A stretch of DNA of 64,000 nucleotides from positions 102,052,001 through 102,116,000 of the forward strand of contig OZ231126.1 of NCBI GenBank assembly GCA_965153355.1, given 5' to 3'. Below, piece after piece: positions 30,119-41,330 of this stretch. The notes beneath the pieces were generated by a model, which saw only the letters and a list, made by a program, of their open reading frames with translations, was not told the DNA's origin and searched no databases. The position numbers and the translations under genes are program-made. Position 1 is the first letter of the stretch, and every line of letters starts with the position of its first letter. This DNA comes from Flaccisagitta enflata. Lineage: Eukaryota > Chaetognatha > Sagittoidea > Aphragmophora.

Positions 30119-32016
30119 GATAAGAGCGGCCTCTCAATGATCGAGTGGAATACTCGGAGAGGCCTTTAAATAGATACGGAGTTTGGTCGAATTTCAGGTG
30201 CTATTCCTGGTTTTAATTTGAGATAGTTGAGCTGGTTCAAATTCGACCGAAACTTCGTTATTGTAAATTAGTTTTTTATACAAAACATATACGACTTTAT
30301 ATATGCGACGTTTTAAACATGTGAGGTTCTTTTGGTTAGGAAACAAAGTGTTATGATTCATAATATTTTATTTTAACGACTGCGTCTTCGTTTTAGAAAT
30401 AACAATTTATTTGACCGCAACAGCAAATGAGATTTTAATCACTTGTTTCTGAAAACGTTATATGATTCGATATATTGCTGAGCATCTTTAGATAAGACCG
30501 GCCTCTCAATGATCGAGTAGAAGTCTCGGAGAGGCCTTTTAAATAGGTACGGAATCTATTCGTCTCTTTGGCGATTGGTATCCGTTCTGATTTTTATTTG
30601 AGATAGTTGAACTGGGTCAAACTTGAATGTAATTTTGTTAATGTAAACTAAATTTGTATATGGATGATATTTGGCTTGATTTTTTAGAGGCGCTTTTTAT
30701 ACTTGAGGTTATCCGGTTTTGCAACAAATCTCATGTTTTGTAATTTTTACACTTCACGGTTGCGTCTCTTTTTAGAGAGACAACAATCTACATGACCGCA
30801 ATATGCAAATGAGATTTAAGTCACTGTTTTCTCGAAGATGCTCGAAAACTTTCGTTTGACATTTTTTATAAAGGCATGATCATCCGACTACTGTAATCAG
30901 GAGACTACACGGAGACCGAGCGCCATAGATTTGTGACTGGATATTCTGAACGAATGTAGACAGGATAAAAACTTAGTGATTTTCAAAAAACTACAATCGA
31001 CATTGTTAACATCAGTCCATTTGACCATGTTATATACGTATATATAATGCTTATAATGATATAAAGTTTGTTATATCCTAGTTCACAGCAAATCTATTTA
31101 TATAAACAAACGGCTTCCATTTATTAAACAATATTTATCTCGATCAGCAAGCACGATTTTGTTTCAACTTCAAAGTAAAAAAACGACAATATGCAAATGC
31201 GATTTTCGTACATGATTTCAGGACGATTCTCCTTACTGGACTCAAAAAAGAGTCCTGGAGAACGAGCGCCACACAAAGATAAGTCAAAATCAGTGAATTT
31301 AACAGTTTCTGATCACAGGATTGGTAATAAGAACGATCCTATCGGTTTTTCTTTTTTATTAGTGACACTCTAAGTATGAAATTGCTAAAGTCAACACAAT
31401 AACATAGGATGTTGAACAATTTGTTTATTATTAACGATCAGTGTTATTTGATATAGAAAAGCAAAATATTAAATCATTTTTGTTTCAGTTATGAGATTCT
31501 TGTTAAGGAATCAATTAAGAAAAGATAAAACTAATACTTTCAGTTCTGTACAACAATATGCAAATGAATCAAAGGGGATCGATTTGTTTGCTCACTCTTT
31601 CACTTCACACTTATTCACTTCACACACTGTACAAGGGAAAGATGAGGCTTTTCTCTTAACTAGATCCTGAGTCGGATCAAAGAGACGCTAGCCAGACAAA
31701 GATAGTTAATGAAGGATGACATAGAGCAGTAAGGAAGAGAAAATTTGCACTCTTACTCTTACTCTTACTCTGTCTCTGAAATGTTCTTTCCAGAGGGTTG
31801 ACTAAGCTTGTTTTGTTTTGATAAACCAAATCCGATATGACTTGTATCGTTTCCTTATTTCATTCCTTTTGTCTGGTTACCGTGTTTTGTCAAAACCAAA
31901 TTTCATTGCCTTGTTTTTCTATAGTTTTTGCTTATATTGTCAAACTCATTTGTTTCTATTTCCTTATTTAAATTAGTAGGCAGGGTGTTCTTGTTTTGAC
32001 AGCATTATGCAAATGA
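30119..32016. repeat. Diverged tandem array of ~370-390-bp units with octamer motifs
   Basis: Five anchor words spaced 379, 388, 368 and 447 bp start at about 30424, 30803, 31191, 31559 and 32007. The last four contain ATGCAAAT; the first is degenerate (CAGCAAATGA). The first two units also share a hairpin (GGCCTCTC...GAGAGGCC at 30128 and 30500) and words such as TTTGAGATAGTTGA. The array ends at the Env stop codon. It could be a regulatory or LTR-like array of the Env-bearing element. ATGCAAAT is the POU/Oct factor octamer. Confidence 0.65.
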
Positions 32017-34479
32017 TTAAAGGCAAATATTTTTCTTCTCAGGCCCCTTCGCTTGCAACTCCTTATTCTGACGGGGTGCAATGAGAGGCTGAGGTTTTCG
32101 TTGAGGTTTTCGAGGAGGAGGCTTCGAGTTTCGCCCAAGGATAAACCTCCGATCGTTTTCTCGTGGGTCACCTTCTAATGTGTGATAAAATACATCCGGG
32201 TGCTTTGAAGGATCGAAATGAACGTGTCCACCGAGTTCTGAACAGGCAGCACCCTCAGGTTGCTCAGATGTATGTACGGATTTTCGGACTGTACGGTCAG
32301 GCTCTTGATCATCCTGAATATCATCAAAATTCAGTCGACGTTTACAAGGCGGACTTTGGTTAGAAGTCGGTCGGTCCGTTTCGGGCGGAGATTGATCATC
32401 GTCAATCGCAACTCTCTGCAGCCTTGCCGCTGCGTCTTCTGCATCTCCTACAGTCGGTCGAGCCCGTTTTCTTCGAATGCATTTAACCATTTTGATCAGA
32501 TACAAAGCGAGGATGAACGTTGCCATAGTAACGGCGATAATCAAAAAAGTGTTAGAGTGACTCTTCATATTAAAGTGAGGCCTAGGGACCTCATTGATAT
32601 CTTTCCAGTTATTAAGTACTTCTGCGTAATATCCAGTGAAATTAATAGTATGTCCATCTGGTAATTCTGCAGTTCTATCATAATAAGCGAAGTGATTTGA
32701 TGTAAATTGCGTTATTTCTTCTACATGTGCATTGCGGACCAAAATGCGATTGTCTTGATTTACTGTTTCTATTAATTTGTTTTTGTCATCATAAATTAAA
32801 ATACGGCTAAAGTGGGCACTTACCCATACACACAATCCGCGATTATCTCTAGTTGCCATTTTAGTTAAATCTTCTTTTTGATAGTGTAACGGTTTAGCTA
32901 TATCCTCACCGAAAATCCTATTTCTCGACATAGTAGAAATTAAAAGGCCAGTCGCTCCGTGTGAAATGGATACGACATGATGCCGATTTTGAGGGATTAA
33001 TCGCACATCGCATTGATTCATTATTTTAGACCATTTTTGGGCAAAAATTGCCTCCAAGCAAAGAGATAGGTCACTTCCGATAGTTCCAAAGTTCCTACAA
33101 GCATACATCCCATTAGTAAATGTACATTCTAAAGGAATTTTTAGTCTATGGATATCAGCAGCAGTTAAGTTCATGTTTTCGCCCTTTTTATCATACAAGT
33201 CAATGGGCATAGCAAATTCTTTTTGATCTATGTCAAGAACTCGGTCAAATATGATGTCATCAATTTCAATAGTACTAGATACAGTATGTATTTTCAATTG
33301 CCTAAATGCGGCCTCACGTTCAACCCTGGGAGCCACGAATAAAAGTGATATTGACATTTTTGCTTTATTTACAGACAAAAGGGAAAGGCTGGTCCCCCTG
33401 TAAAAAGTTGACGGTAGCGCCGCTGAAATGAGTCCTCTCTCTAGATCCGATTGTTTAAATAATTCTTTGAGAATAGATAGTGGCAATATGTCAGAGCTCA
33501 TAGTTCCATGCAAAAAGTTTTCATATATACCATTTAGTTTGTTGGCGATGTCTCGTAACTCGAAAAGAAGTCGAGCTTGTTGAACATGACATAGATTATT
33601 TTTAACTAGTTGTCGCATGGATTTTTGGAGATATTGCGCGCCAGCACATACACTTCCAAATGAGTTACGCAACAAAGTTAGATCGTTAACACTAATTTTA
33701 AGATTTTGCCAATCATTATTGACAATATTTGTTAATTCGTCTACATAGTCTACTAATTTTTCTAGCCTGGCCCCCAAGTATAGGCCCCCGGCTGTTGTAG
33801 CTGTTAAACTAGCAATGCTTAACAAAATGGCGATCGTGGACAAAGGTTCGCGTTTGGTCCGTCTTTTGGATGCGTCCGTCATTCTGTCACTCTCGGTATT
33901 GTCCGTTCCCCTAGAGAGGTCGTCTTGTAGGCGCCTTTCCAACCAGGTCTCATTATAGACAAAAGGCAACCGATCTTCTACATTCGACATGATCTGCCTG
34001 ATGTTAAAACTTTCTGAATGATGATCCTTCGATTCGAAGTCAAGATCAACGCCCTCGCTACCTGGTCGGCTTATCTGTCTGTTGGTCCTTTGTAATTTTG
34101 GTTCAAAATTTTTGCCGTCTGATACAAATGATTCTCTTCTCAATTTTAGTAGCTCATCTACTTTAGTTAAAAATTTTACAATTATATTATTTATCTCTTG
34201 CTCAACCCTTAAAGCACAATTATAAGTTTCTGCATGCTTATCTTGCTCATGTGAGGTCGGTCCGTATCTCTGTCTGTATGCTTTGTCCATATCCGTTTTG
34301 AAACTCATTTCGAGGAGAGACGGTGGGGAATTTCTGATTTTTACAATTTGTAAAGCGGACTCGAAAGAGATACACGGCATGCGGTAATCATCAATAGGTA
34401 ACACGACGGCAGTAGGTGATACGCTTTTGAAATTAATCAAAATAAATGTTAGTGAAAAAATGAAAAATTCTTCTCTCAT
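32017..34479 (-). CDS. Envelope-like class I fusion glycoprotein
   Basis: Intact ORF of 820 residues. A hydrophobic signal-like start is at residues 5-20. A furin-type site KRRTKR ends at residue 210 and is followed by a hydrophobic, Ala/Thr/Gly-rich stretch (about 213-237) resembling a fusion peptide, then a heptad-like helix (LVDYVDELTNIVNNDW). A transmembrane segment lies at about 644-663, with a juxtamembrane MVKCIRR and a tail of about 157 residues rich in Arg, Pro and Asp. This is the plan of retroviral Env and of the baculovirus F-like Env of insect errantiviruses; I cannot say which is nearest. It lies downstream of an integrase gene on the same strand, but 6.9 kb away, far more than in ordinary retroelements. 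Host co-option is possible because the frame is undamaged. Confidence 0.72.
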   Translation of the reverse strand: MREEFFIFSLTFILINFKSVSPTAVVLPIDDYRMPCISFESALQIVKIRNSPPSLLEMSFKTDMDKAYRQRYGPTSHEQDKHAETYNCALRVEQEINNIIVKFLTKVDELLKLRRESFVSDGKNFEPKLQRTNRQISRPGSEGVDLDFESKDHHSESFNIRQIMSNVEDRLPFVYNETWLERRLQDDLSRGTDNTESDRMTDASKRRTKREPLSTIAILLSIASLTATTAGGLYLGARLEKLVDYVDELTNIVNNDWQNLKISVNDLTLLRNSFGSVCAGAQYLQKSMRQLVKNNLCHVQQARLLFELRDIANKLNGIYENFLHGTMSSDILPLSILKELFKQSDLERGLISAALPSTFYRGTSLSLLSVNKAKMSISLLFVAPRVEREAAFRQLKIHTVSSTIEIDDIIFDRVLDIDQKEFAMPIDLYDKKGENMNLTAADIHRLKIPLECTFTNGMYACRNFGTIGSDLSLCLEAIFAQKWSKIMNQCDVRLIPQNRHHVVSISHGATGLLISTMSRNRIFGEDIAKPLHYQKEDLTKMATRDNRGLCVWVSAHFSRILIYDDKNKLIETVNQDNRILVRNAHVEEITQFTSNHFAYYDRTAELPDGHTINFTGYYAEVLNNWKDINEVPRPHFNMKSHSNTFLIIAVTMATFILALYLIKMVKCIRRKRARPTVGDAEDAAARLQRVAIDDDQSPPETDRPTSNQSPPCKRRLNFDDIQDDQEPDRTVRKSVHTSEQPEGAACSELGGHVHFDPSKHPDVFYHTLEGDPRENDRRFILGRNSKPPPRKPQRKPQPLIAPRQNKELQAKGPEKKNICL

Positions 34480-35355
34480 CCCTTTCGTCGTTTTCCGCCT
34501 TCGTCTGTGAGAGCGAGGGTTCAGACAAATAGGCCAGATCGAGAAGGGAAAGTGTAAAGTGGATCGAAGGCAAGGCAGGGAAATGGGGTAAGAGAAAAAG
34601 AAGGTTGCTTGTGAGATTCTCTCACTGATGTTGAGTGAAGGGGGTGTTTATTGAGGGCACTTCCCCGAAGCCCTTTTTGCAACAGAGGCATGAATATCAT
34701 TGCGACTGAGTATCAAGTACACCGATCATCCGTTATAACGAGTTTTCTCTTTTAGCCAACTCCGGTTTTGCCGACTGTACATGATTAAAACCCCCAGTAC
34801 CTCAGCTCCCATTGACTATTCACCCTCTCACTCATCCCTCAGATTTAAACAGTGACCGCAGAGTAAGACTTCCTCTTAAACGTACTTTAGTATTCCACTT
34901 AAGTAGTATCTCTGTATCACTTTTTTCAGGACCCGCCGCTTAAATCATCTTAGAATGAATTTTTGTCCCTGCTTAGTGTGGGTGGTAGGGAAAAAACCGC
35001 CCCCCTCCGCGGGTGGGCCGATAAAAGAAACCCACCTTTGAGTTTTTTACTGTCGCATTCAAGAATTCTCCTTTTCTTTTACCGCTAGTAACACCTGTCA
35101 TGCTGGTGTCACTGAAATTAGGATTATTCCTGCCTCTGCCTCGCGATGATTTTCTACTTTATTTCTATTCTTGTTTTTTCCTCTTCACAGGTTTTTATGT
35201 GTCCTAGTGTTTTTTAGTGATTTTTAAAAAATATTACGTCCAAGTGTCCGTCGGTCTAGTCTACAAGTGAATTTTTAAAATTTTAACTCTACGTCAGTCA
35301 TCCTATCCTCTTGTCAAAAGTCCGTCAATTGGTCCCTTTGTTGTCATCAGTCGTT
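34480..35355. promoter_or_regulatory. Intergenic region between divergent Env gene (-) and gene A (+)
   Basis: 876 bp without ORFs separating two divergent start codons. The plus strand has a TATA-like CGATAAAAG at about 35020, about 335 bp upstream of the gene A start, and a GC-rich patch (CCGCCCCCCTCCGCGGG) just before it. GT(C)CGT-rich repeats occur at about 35240-35400. A bidirectional promoter is possible but not shown. Confidence 0.35.
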
Positions 35356-36595
35356 ATGTCGTCATTTAATTACTCGTCCATCGGTCAGTCGGTCGGTCGG
35401 CTACAATTGTCGGAAAAAGATGTCGAATGTCTAAGGGTCGCCTCATCAATGTTTGGCACGAAGTAAGTATGTCAATCTGTCAGTCCGTCGAATTTTATTT
35501 ATTTTAGAGTAATTGCTAATTTTAGGTCGATTTTTATAGAACGCCAATACATGTTAAGTTGCCGATTTAGTTTGTTTTTGATTGATTTTTATATTTTGAT
35601 GCTGATGTTTATTTCGGCCCTTATCTGGCAGAAACGTAAAGATGCTCGCCCGTCGCTGCCTCGACAAGGCCTCAAAGGAGGCGAAGGCCCTCGTGGAAGG
35701 CTTCTTGGCCTCCACCAACACCACCGCTCCCTTCGAGGAGGAGCCCCCGTCGGCCCCCGCCACTCACATCCCGGATTGGGCGTAAGTGAAATTTCATCGC
35801 TCAATTTCTGATGTTACATGATTATTTTACGAAGGTTACTCTTTAAAGTAGGTTGCGCATTTTTCTCTTAGGATCGGTATTATGGTGGCGGTCGGGTTGG
35901 CCGTGATTGGGGCCCTGGGGTGTTTTCTTTTCGATAGTAAGTGGAAAGTTGAATGTGTGTGATTTTGATGAAAAGCATATCCTTAAAATGTGGGGAAAAT
36001 GAAGAATCTCATTGTGTTTATCCTTCTTTCTTCAGTGGTTCGATGCATTCGCAGACCCCGAAGGCAGGCCTCGGGGGCGTCCCTCAGGGAGCGTGTGGGT
36101 GCCTGGGTGACCGGGTACGTGCATATGAAATGGCTGGGTTTTAGTGTGAACTCATATTGATTGAACATTCTAGTTATTGCGTGTATAATTTTCTTCCTTA
36201 GGACGGGCACGACCGTTGATGGTGCGTCTACGATGTAAGTGTCTTAATCGTGTGTCTTGTTCTTGGAATGTCATGTCATGTGTTGTCATGTCGCGTCATG
36301 TATCATGTCAAATGTTATGTCATGTGTCATGTCATGTGTCATGTCATGTGTTATGTCATGTGTTATGTCATACGTCATGTCATGTGTCATGTCATGTGTC
36401 ATCTCATGTGTCATGTCATGCTCTGGTTTGTGTTATTTTGAATTCAGCTCCTCGACTATCCCTGCCATGAAGCAGTTGGCCGCGTCGGATGCGAGGAGGG
36501 AGGCGGCAGAGGCTGGCGTCCTCGCCACCGTCAGCAACGACAACAACAACAACAGCCACAAAGCCGGCGATGACGCCGAAGAAGCCGAGGCTTAA
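35356..36595 (+). CDS. Gene A: spliced single-pass membrane protein, unknown
   Basis: Six exons keep one frame with GT-AG borders: 35356-35462, 35632-35781, 35872-35936, 36036-36114, 36202-36234 and 36448-36595, for 193 residues. The N-terminal about 60 residues look helical (LSEKDVECLRVASSMF and LARRCLDKASKEAKALVEGF). A Pro/Glu spacer follows, then one transmembrane segment (IGIMVAVGLAVIGALGCFLF) with a basic stop-transfer MVRCIRRPRR, a Gly/Thr-rich linker, and a tail with an Asn run and acidic end. Coding exons are GC-rich and introns AT-rich. It is antisense to the flanking Env and integrase genes. The membrane-proximal MV(R/K)CIRR also occurs in the Env ORF. No known family recognised. 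Confidence 0.62.
36270..36425. repeat. CATGTCATGTGT-type repeat in gene A intron 5
   Basis: About a dozen 10-12-bp units of GTGTCATGTCAT type, open in several frames, lying between exons 5 and 6 of gene A. The Cys/His/Val/Met-rich ORFs here are artefacts. Confidence 0.88.
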
Positions 36596-36719
36596 GTTTT
36601 AATCGGACAATCAGATATCGGACAGAGAGGAGGGAGAAAAACGGACAGAGGGAGAAAAACAATAAATGAATGAATAAATGAATAACAATGAATAACAAAA
36701 AATGAATAAATGAGAGAAA

Positions 36720-36775
<56 letters not shown>

Positions 36776-37488
36776 ATAATCAAGGAAGTGATTTTATTAA
36801 TGTTTAATTAGTTTTTTAGATCTTTTTTTTATTCTTGTTTTTAACAATTAACTTTTGTTATGGATACTATTGATAGGTTTATTGCCAGAGAAACATCTCT
36901 CTTGCTGAGTTCAGAAATTTCGGTCAAAGTCATAAAACTGTCTACTTTCAAAACTCTTGAAATCTTTGAGATTGTTTTGAGCGACTCATGACGGATTTAT
37001 GGTGTTAAAAATGGTGCAATTCTGACGGATTTATGGCTTTTATAGTGAGCCGACGAGGCTCATGGGAAAATGGGTGGAGTGGATCGATGGATCTTACGAC
37101 ATGGATTACGATATGGATTAAACTTTTCTCGAAGGCTAAGGTGAGTGTAAATGCGTGGATGCGCAATGGTGTGTTTTAAGTTTGCTTTGTTCCTCATCCT
37201 TAGTTTTAAAATTTACTCATCCATTGCTCTTCCCCCCTGTTTGTCGTGCAATAAGGCCTATAGTTTCATAACACAGATAATTTTTAGATTGTCATTTTAC
37301 TTTCGGTTTTTCGATCGTCTACGCATTATTTTGGAAATCATTTTCGAGTTTTGCGTTTAAAATTTTACGATTTTTAATTCTTTTATGGATTATTCTCAAG
37401 TTTTTTGCACCTTTTTTCGAAATTTTAGTTTAAAATTTTACGACGCGATATTTTAACGCTTAAAGGCTAATTTTAATTAATTTTTCAG
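36596..37488. other. Spacer between gene A and gene B
   Basis: Holds (GA)n at about 36721-36772, AT-rich sequence, and a possible 5' noncoding exon of gene B ending at the consensus donor AAG|GTGAGT at 37140. The facing acceptor TTTTTCAG is at 37481-37488. Confidence 0.5.
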
Positions 37489-37529
37489 CATTGCAAATTT
37501 TCTTCATCGCTTCAACGAAGAAGGAAACA

Positions 37530-40500
37530 ATGGATAGAGCTCACGGAACCGAGGTGATTGTAACTCCGAATCTCGTCGCGGAGGTGGGTAAGATCGAAAG
37601 ATCCTTCGTTCGACAAGAAGCTCATTCAGGCAAGCAGCCCGTATTGTCTGTCAAGGTGTCCGCTGAGACACCAGCAAATTCCATTTTTCAAATTGGCGAC
37701 GGATCTACGATCCTTGCCCGCAATACCGTCACGATAAACACTTATGAAAGTAGTAGCGGCAGTAGTAGCGAGGAAAGTAGTTCTGAGAGTGCTATTGGGT
37801 GTCGTGATGGTAGTAGTGGAGGCGGCAGCGATAGTGGAAGCGGTAGTGGCAATGGAAGCGGTACTTCGGATGGAAGCAGCAGCGGAAGTGAGAATGGCGG
37901 TGAAGTTAGTGGCAATGATACCATAATCATTGGCGTTAATGGTGTTGAGAGCGGCAGCGACAAAGATGTTAGCGGCGGCGGTGGTGATGCGGATGGCAGC
38001 AATGGTAATGCTGGAGGCATTGGTGGTGAGGCTGGCAGCAGCGGTGGTGCGGCTAATGGCGGATGCATGCGAGCGGTGATGCCAATAGCGGCGATGGAAT
38101 GGCGGATGCTGATGCGAGCGTTGGTTGTGAAGCAAGTGGCAGCAAGTCCTTCGATGCGGCTAATGAGATTTTGGCTGGGTTGAATGATGCTGGTGGTGAT
38201 CGTCAGCTATGGCTAGATGGAAAGCCATTAATGAGAGGTAAGGGAAAAGGGAAGGGAAAAGGAGTGAGTGGTGGCGGTGAAGCATCTGGAAGTGGTGAGA
38301 AAGGTGAAAGTGGTGGAAGTGGTGAGCCAAGAGCGTCAGGAAGTGGTTTGACGTCTGCAAATCGTCGAGTAATCAACCAAGGCATATTCAACCGCATAAA
38401 AAGGGAGAGATGCAGCAGATCATCTTCTCCTTCCGATTCCATAAGTTCCATCGGCACACCCGTGCCAGTGGCTGTCATCGCTGGTCGCCGTCGCGCTCGT
38501 AGGAGAAATGGTGTTTTTACTCGTTCAACGACGTCTAGCTCTTCAACGGTTGATTACTCTCGGCGTTATTTTTGCCGGCGTTATTCGCGATATCATCGAT
38601 GCGACATTGATTTAACCGTTCGACGAGATTGCAATTTTGATTTGTCCGACGAGGATGGATCCGACGCCGATGGTCGGCGCGTCCGTCGGAGGGTTTCACC
38701 ATCATCTGGTGGAGGTGGCGGTGACGATGACAATTCCGTCTTCGTCAGTGATGATGATGACTTCTATCCCACTCCAGGTGAATGTGAATATGAATGAGTG
38801 TTTGTCTGTTTATGGTCATAATGCACATTTTCTTGTATTTAAAATTCTAAAAAATCTTTCATAGATTGCATGCGGCGGTATCCGTCCATCAAGGACGGCT
38901 GGCGCAATTTTGAAACAAAGACTCATCCCGTTTGGTCTTTCATGGCCTATTGCATCTTTCTGTCTTTGCTGACACTGGTGTCTACACGTGAGTTATTGGG
39001 AATTGATTATTTTTCACAGTTAAAGCGATTAATTTGCGCATTTGATTGATTGCCTAATTTGCATATTATGGCTTTTATAAAATGTTTATTTATGTCATTC
39101 ACAGTTCCCGGCAAAGTGATTGCCTTTGCCATGTTGGGGTCAGTGATCGCGGCTTTGATGACGATTCAACCCATCGTCCCTGGAATCATTTTCCTTATGG
39201 TGTTGGTGGCGATGGTGAAGTACGAAGGCATCATGAAATTCGCCATCGAATTTTATGCGAATTCGATTACGCCCCATGGACGCTCTTCGTGGGAAGTTTA
39301 CCCTGCTGAATTTCTCTTAGGTATGTTAATCGAGAACACATATTTACAGCAATATGCAAATGAGGTTAAATGCATTTATTTATTGTTGATACTAATAACA
39401 ACAGTATGTACAGGTGATGCTACAGCAAAATTAGTCTTTTTTCTTCTTGCGTGATTGTTCCAATGAGTGGCTGCTATTTGAGTCTCCTGACACACAATAG
39501 TTTATGGTGTGATCGCAGACCAGGTCGTCGTCCTTTGATAGTGTGTCTCGACCCTGGGGAGCCGCCAAGTGTTGTAGTGGTCCAATTGCAGCTTGCTCAG
39601 GAACTAAAATGCCAAAAGGGCGAGAAGCAGTGTTGCTTGGTCTCCGACTAAGCAACAGTGAATTTTCTCGAGCCACGCGCGCGTTTCTTTGGAACCGGCC
39701 CCACATGGATGCGGGGTTTTGCTGGGTGGTGAAACGGCTTGCCATGAGATGTCGTCTGATCCATGAGGTAGATTCCTCATGATAGGCATTTTGTACGGAT
39801 GCATCCACCCGTTGTTGGATCCGATAGAGATGGAATGACTCGGCCATCTCGGCACCAACATGGGCGCGATTATTTTGGAATCCTTGCTGGCAGTGATCTA
39901 GGTTTGGATCGCACGCACAGAAAGTTGGCGAGCAGTCTGTGACGATGTGTTGTGATTGTTGTTCATCGTTGTTGTTGTTATTGTTATCCATTTTCACTAT
40001 TTCACACCTTATAGATGTCTTATAGTATATGAGAATGGATGTTGATCAGTTACTGCAAATAATTTACTTCAGAATCAGTTTGAGTATGATTGACAGAATG
40101 GTGCTGACTCGAAGTCGCAAAGGTTTTTATATCGTCTTATCATCGCAAAATAACGATGATCGGTCATTCGGTCATTTGACTAGATCAGTCATTCGGTCAG
40201 ATTGGTCAAACTGGTCGCTCAATCATGCTCATTCATTCGACTTGACATACGGATTAGTGAAACGATCGATCGATAGATTTTATTTGTATCTATTCCTTTT
40301 ATGGTAACACAGTTTCTCTCATATTTATGTTACTTTTATGTTTTAGATTGTCCCTTCGCGTGCACTTTGTGCAAGGATTGTAACTCGGCCGTCAAGCAAG
40401 CTTGTGAACACGCCCGATATGAAGTCCATTGTCAAACCAGGTATTTTGTGTACTATTGTGTGTGGTCGATTACTCTTGGTGCATGTTTTCTATACATATC

Positions 40501-40791
40501 CCGTTCCTTATTCATTTGTTTTGTTTTCATGTTATCAGAAATGGAACGATCTCTCCTCATTACGCCTCAACCCTGACGGAAATGCTTACTGAGATTCAAA
40601 ACGCGACATTTTCGTGCGTCGTCTGTGACGCAAATGGAATTGTTTTATTTCCCCGTTTGTCGGAAATTCTGAGGCTTGGTGATATTCGTCTCCCTACCCG
40701 CGTCCCTCTCTCCTGCTTGGTCTTGTTGCGCGAGCTGGGACACACACCGTCCATTTTGAATGAACATAGAGAGTATTACTTTACTCACTAG
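37530..40791 (+). CDS. Gene B: spliced multi-pass membrane protein with Ser/Gly-rich N-terminus
   Basis: Exons 37530-38777, 38865-38987, 39105-39320, 40347-40440 and 40539-40791 join in one frame at GT-AG sites, except that exon 1 needs a frame change near 38055. The first part is ordered (HGTEVIVTPNLVAEVGKIERSF), then a long Ser/Gly-rich stretch, an Arg-rich patch (GRRRARRRNGVF) and an acidic end. Exon 2 has a hydrophobic segment (WSFMAYCIFLSLLTLV). Exon 3 has two more (IAFAMLGSVIAALMTI and GIIFLMVLVAM). Exon 4 is cysteine-rich (CPFACTLCKDC). The plan suggests a three-pass membrane protein with a long charged extramembrane domain. No family recognised. The gene is antisense to Env, integrase and a nested small ORF. 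Confidence 0.6.
39431..39997 (-). CDS. ORF C nested in an intron of gene B
   Basis: ORF of 188 residues on the minus strand, wholly inside gene B's long intron (39321-40346). It starts with an Asn run, then a Cys-containing stretch (CSPTFCACDPNLDHC), then a non-repetitive basic/aromatic middle (WIRRHLMASRF, MWGRFQRNARVARENSLLLSRRPSN) and a lysine-rich end. It has the strand of Env and integrase and lies between them, so it may be an accessory protein of the same element. No family recognised, and chance is not excluded. Confidence 0.42.
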   Translation of the reverse strand: MKMDNNNNNNDEQQSQHIVTDCSPTFCACDPNLDHCQQGFQNNRAHVGAEMAESFHLYRIQQRVDASVQNAYHEESTSWIRRHLMASRFTTQQNPASMWGRFQRNARVARENSLLLSRRPSNTASRPFGILVPEQAAIGPLQHLAAPQGRDTLSKDDDLVCDHTINYCVSGDSNSSHSLEQSRKKKKD

Positions 40792-41330
40792 AGTCCGTTA
40801 TTCTTTGGCTATTTTTAGAATTGACAGTTTCTCTGTCATTTTGAGCTCTCAATCTTTTTAGTCTGGTTTTATCGACATTGCCACGAACTATTTTGGCCTC
40901 GCTTTGATTTCTTTCTTTAGTTTTAATTCGTTTTGCTTAACGATAGCATTTATGTATGTTTATTCATGACCCGATTTGGATTTATTGCTTGAAGTTGTCA
41001 TCATATTTCATCATTTTTCATCTTAAATAAACATGAACTTTTTGTGGAAAGTAAGGAATTAGTTTAGTATGATTTGAGATTAACCTTATCTCTTTTCTTT
41101 TTGCATTTCAGATCCTTACACAGTACTTCGGTTCGGATGGTCATTTATGCGTCTGTACACATGTACATCTATACATTTGTCAAATCTCAACTACACTAAA
41201 GAAACACTCTTTTTATACAACGTCAAGAAAACATAAAACATCAAAAAAAATACTAGAAAAGCAAACAACAAACGATACAAGTGACAAACTTAAATATACA
41301 CTCATCTATCATCTTTTGTTTTTACGGGCT

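Noticed and set aside
36216-36595. Cys/His/Met-rich plus-strand ORFs resembling a metal-binding protein
   Set aside because: CATGTCATGTGT repeat inside gene A intron 5; only the 3' end overlaps the true last exon.
40029-40307. Plus-strand 92-codon ORF
   Set aside because: Lies in gene B intron 4, contains GGTCATTCGGTCA-like repeats and has no recognisable domain.
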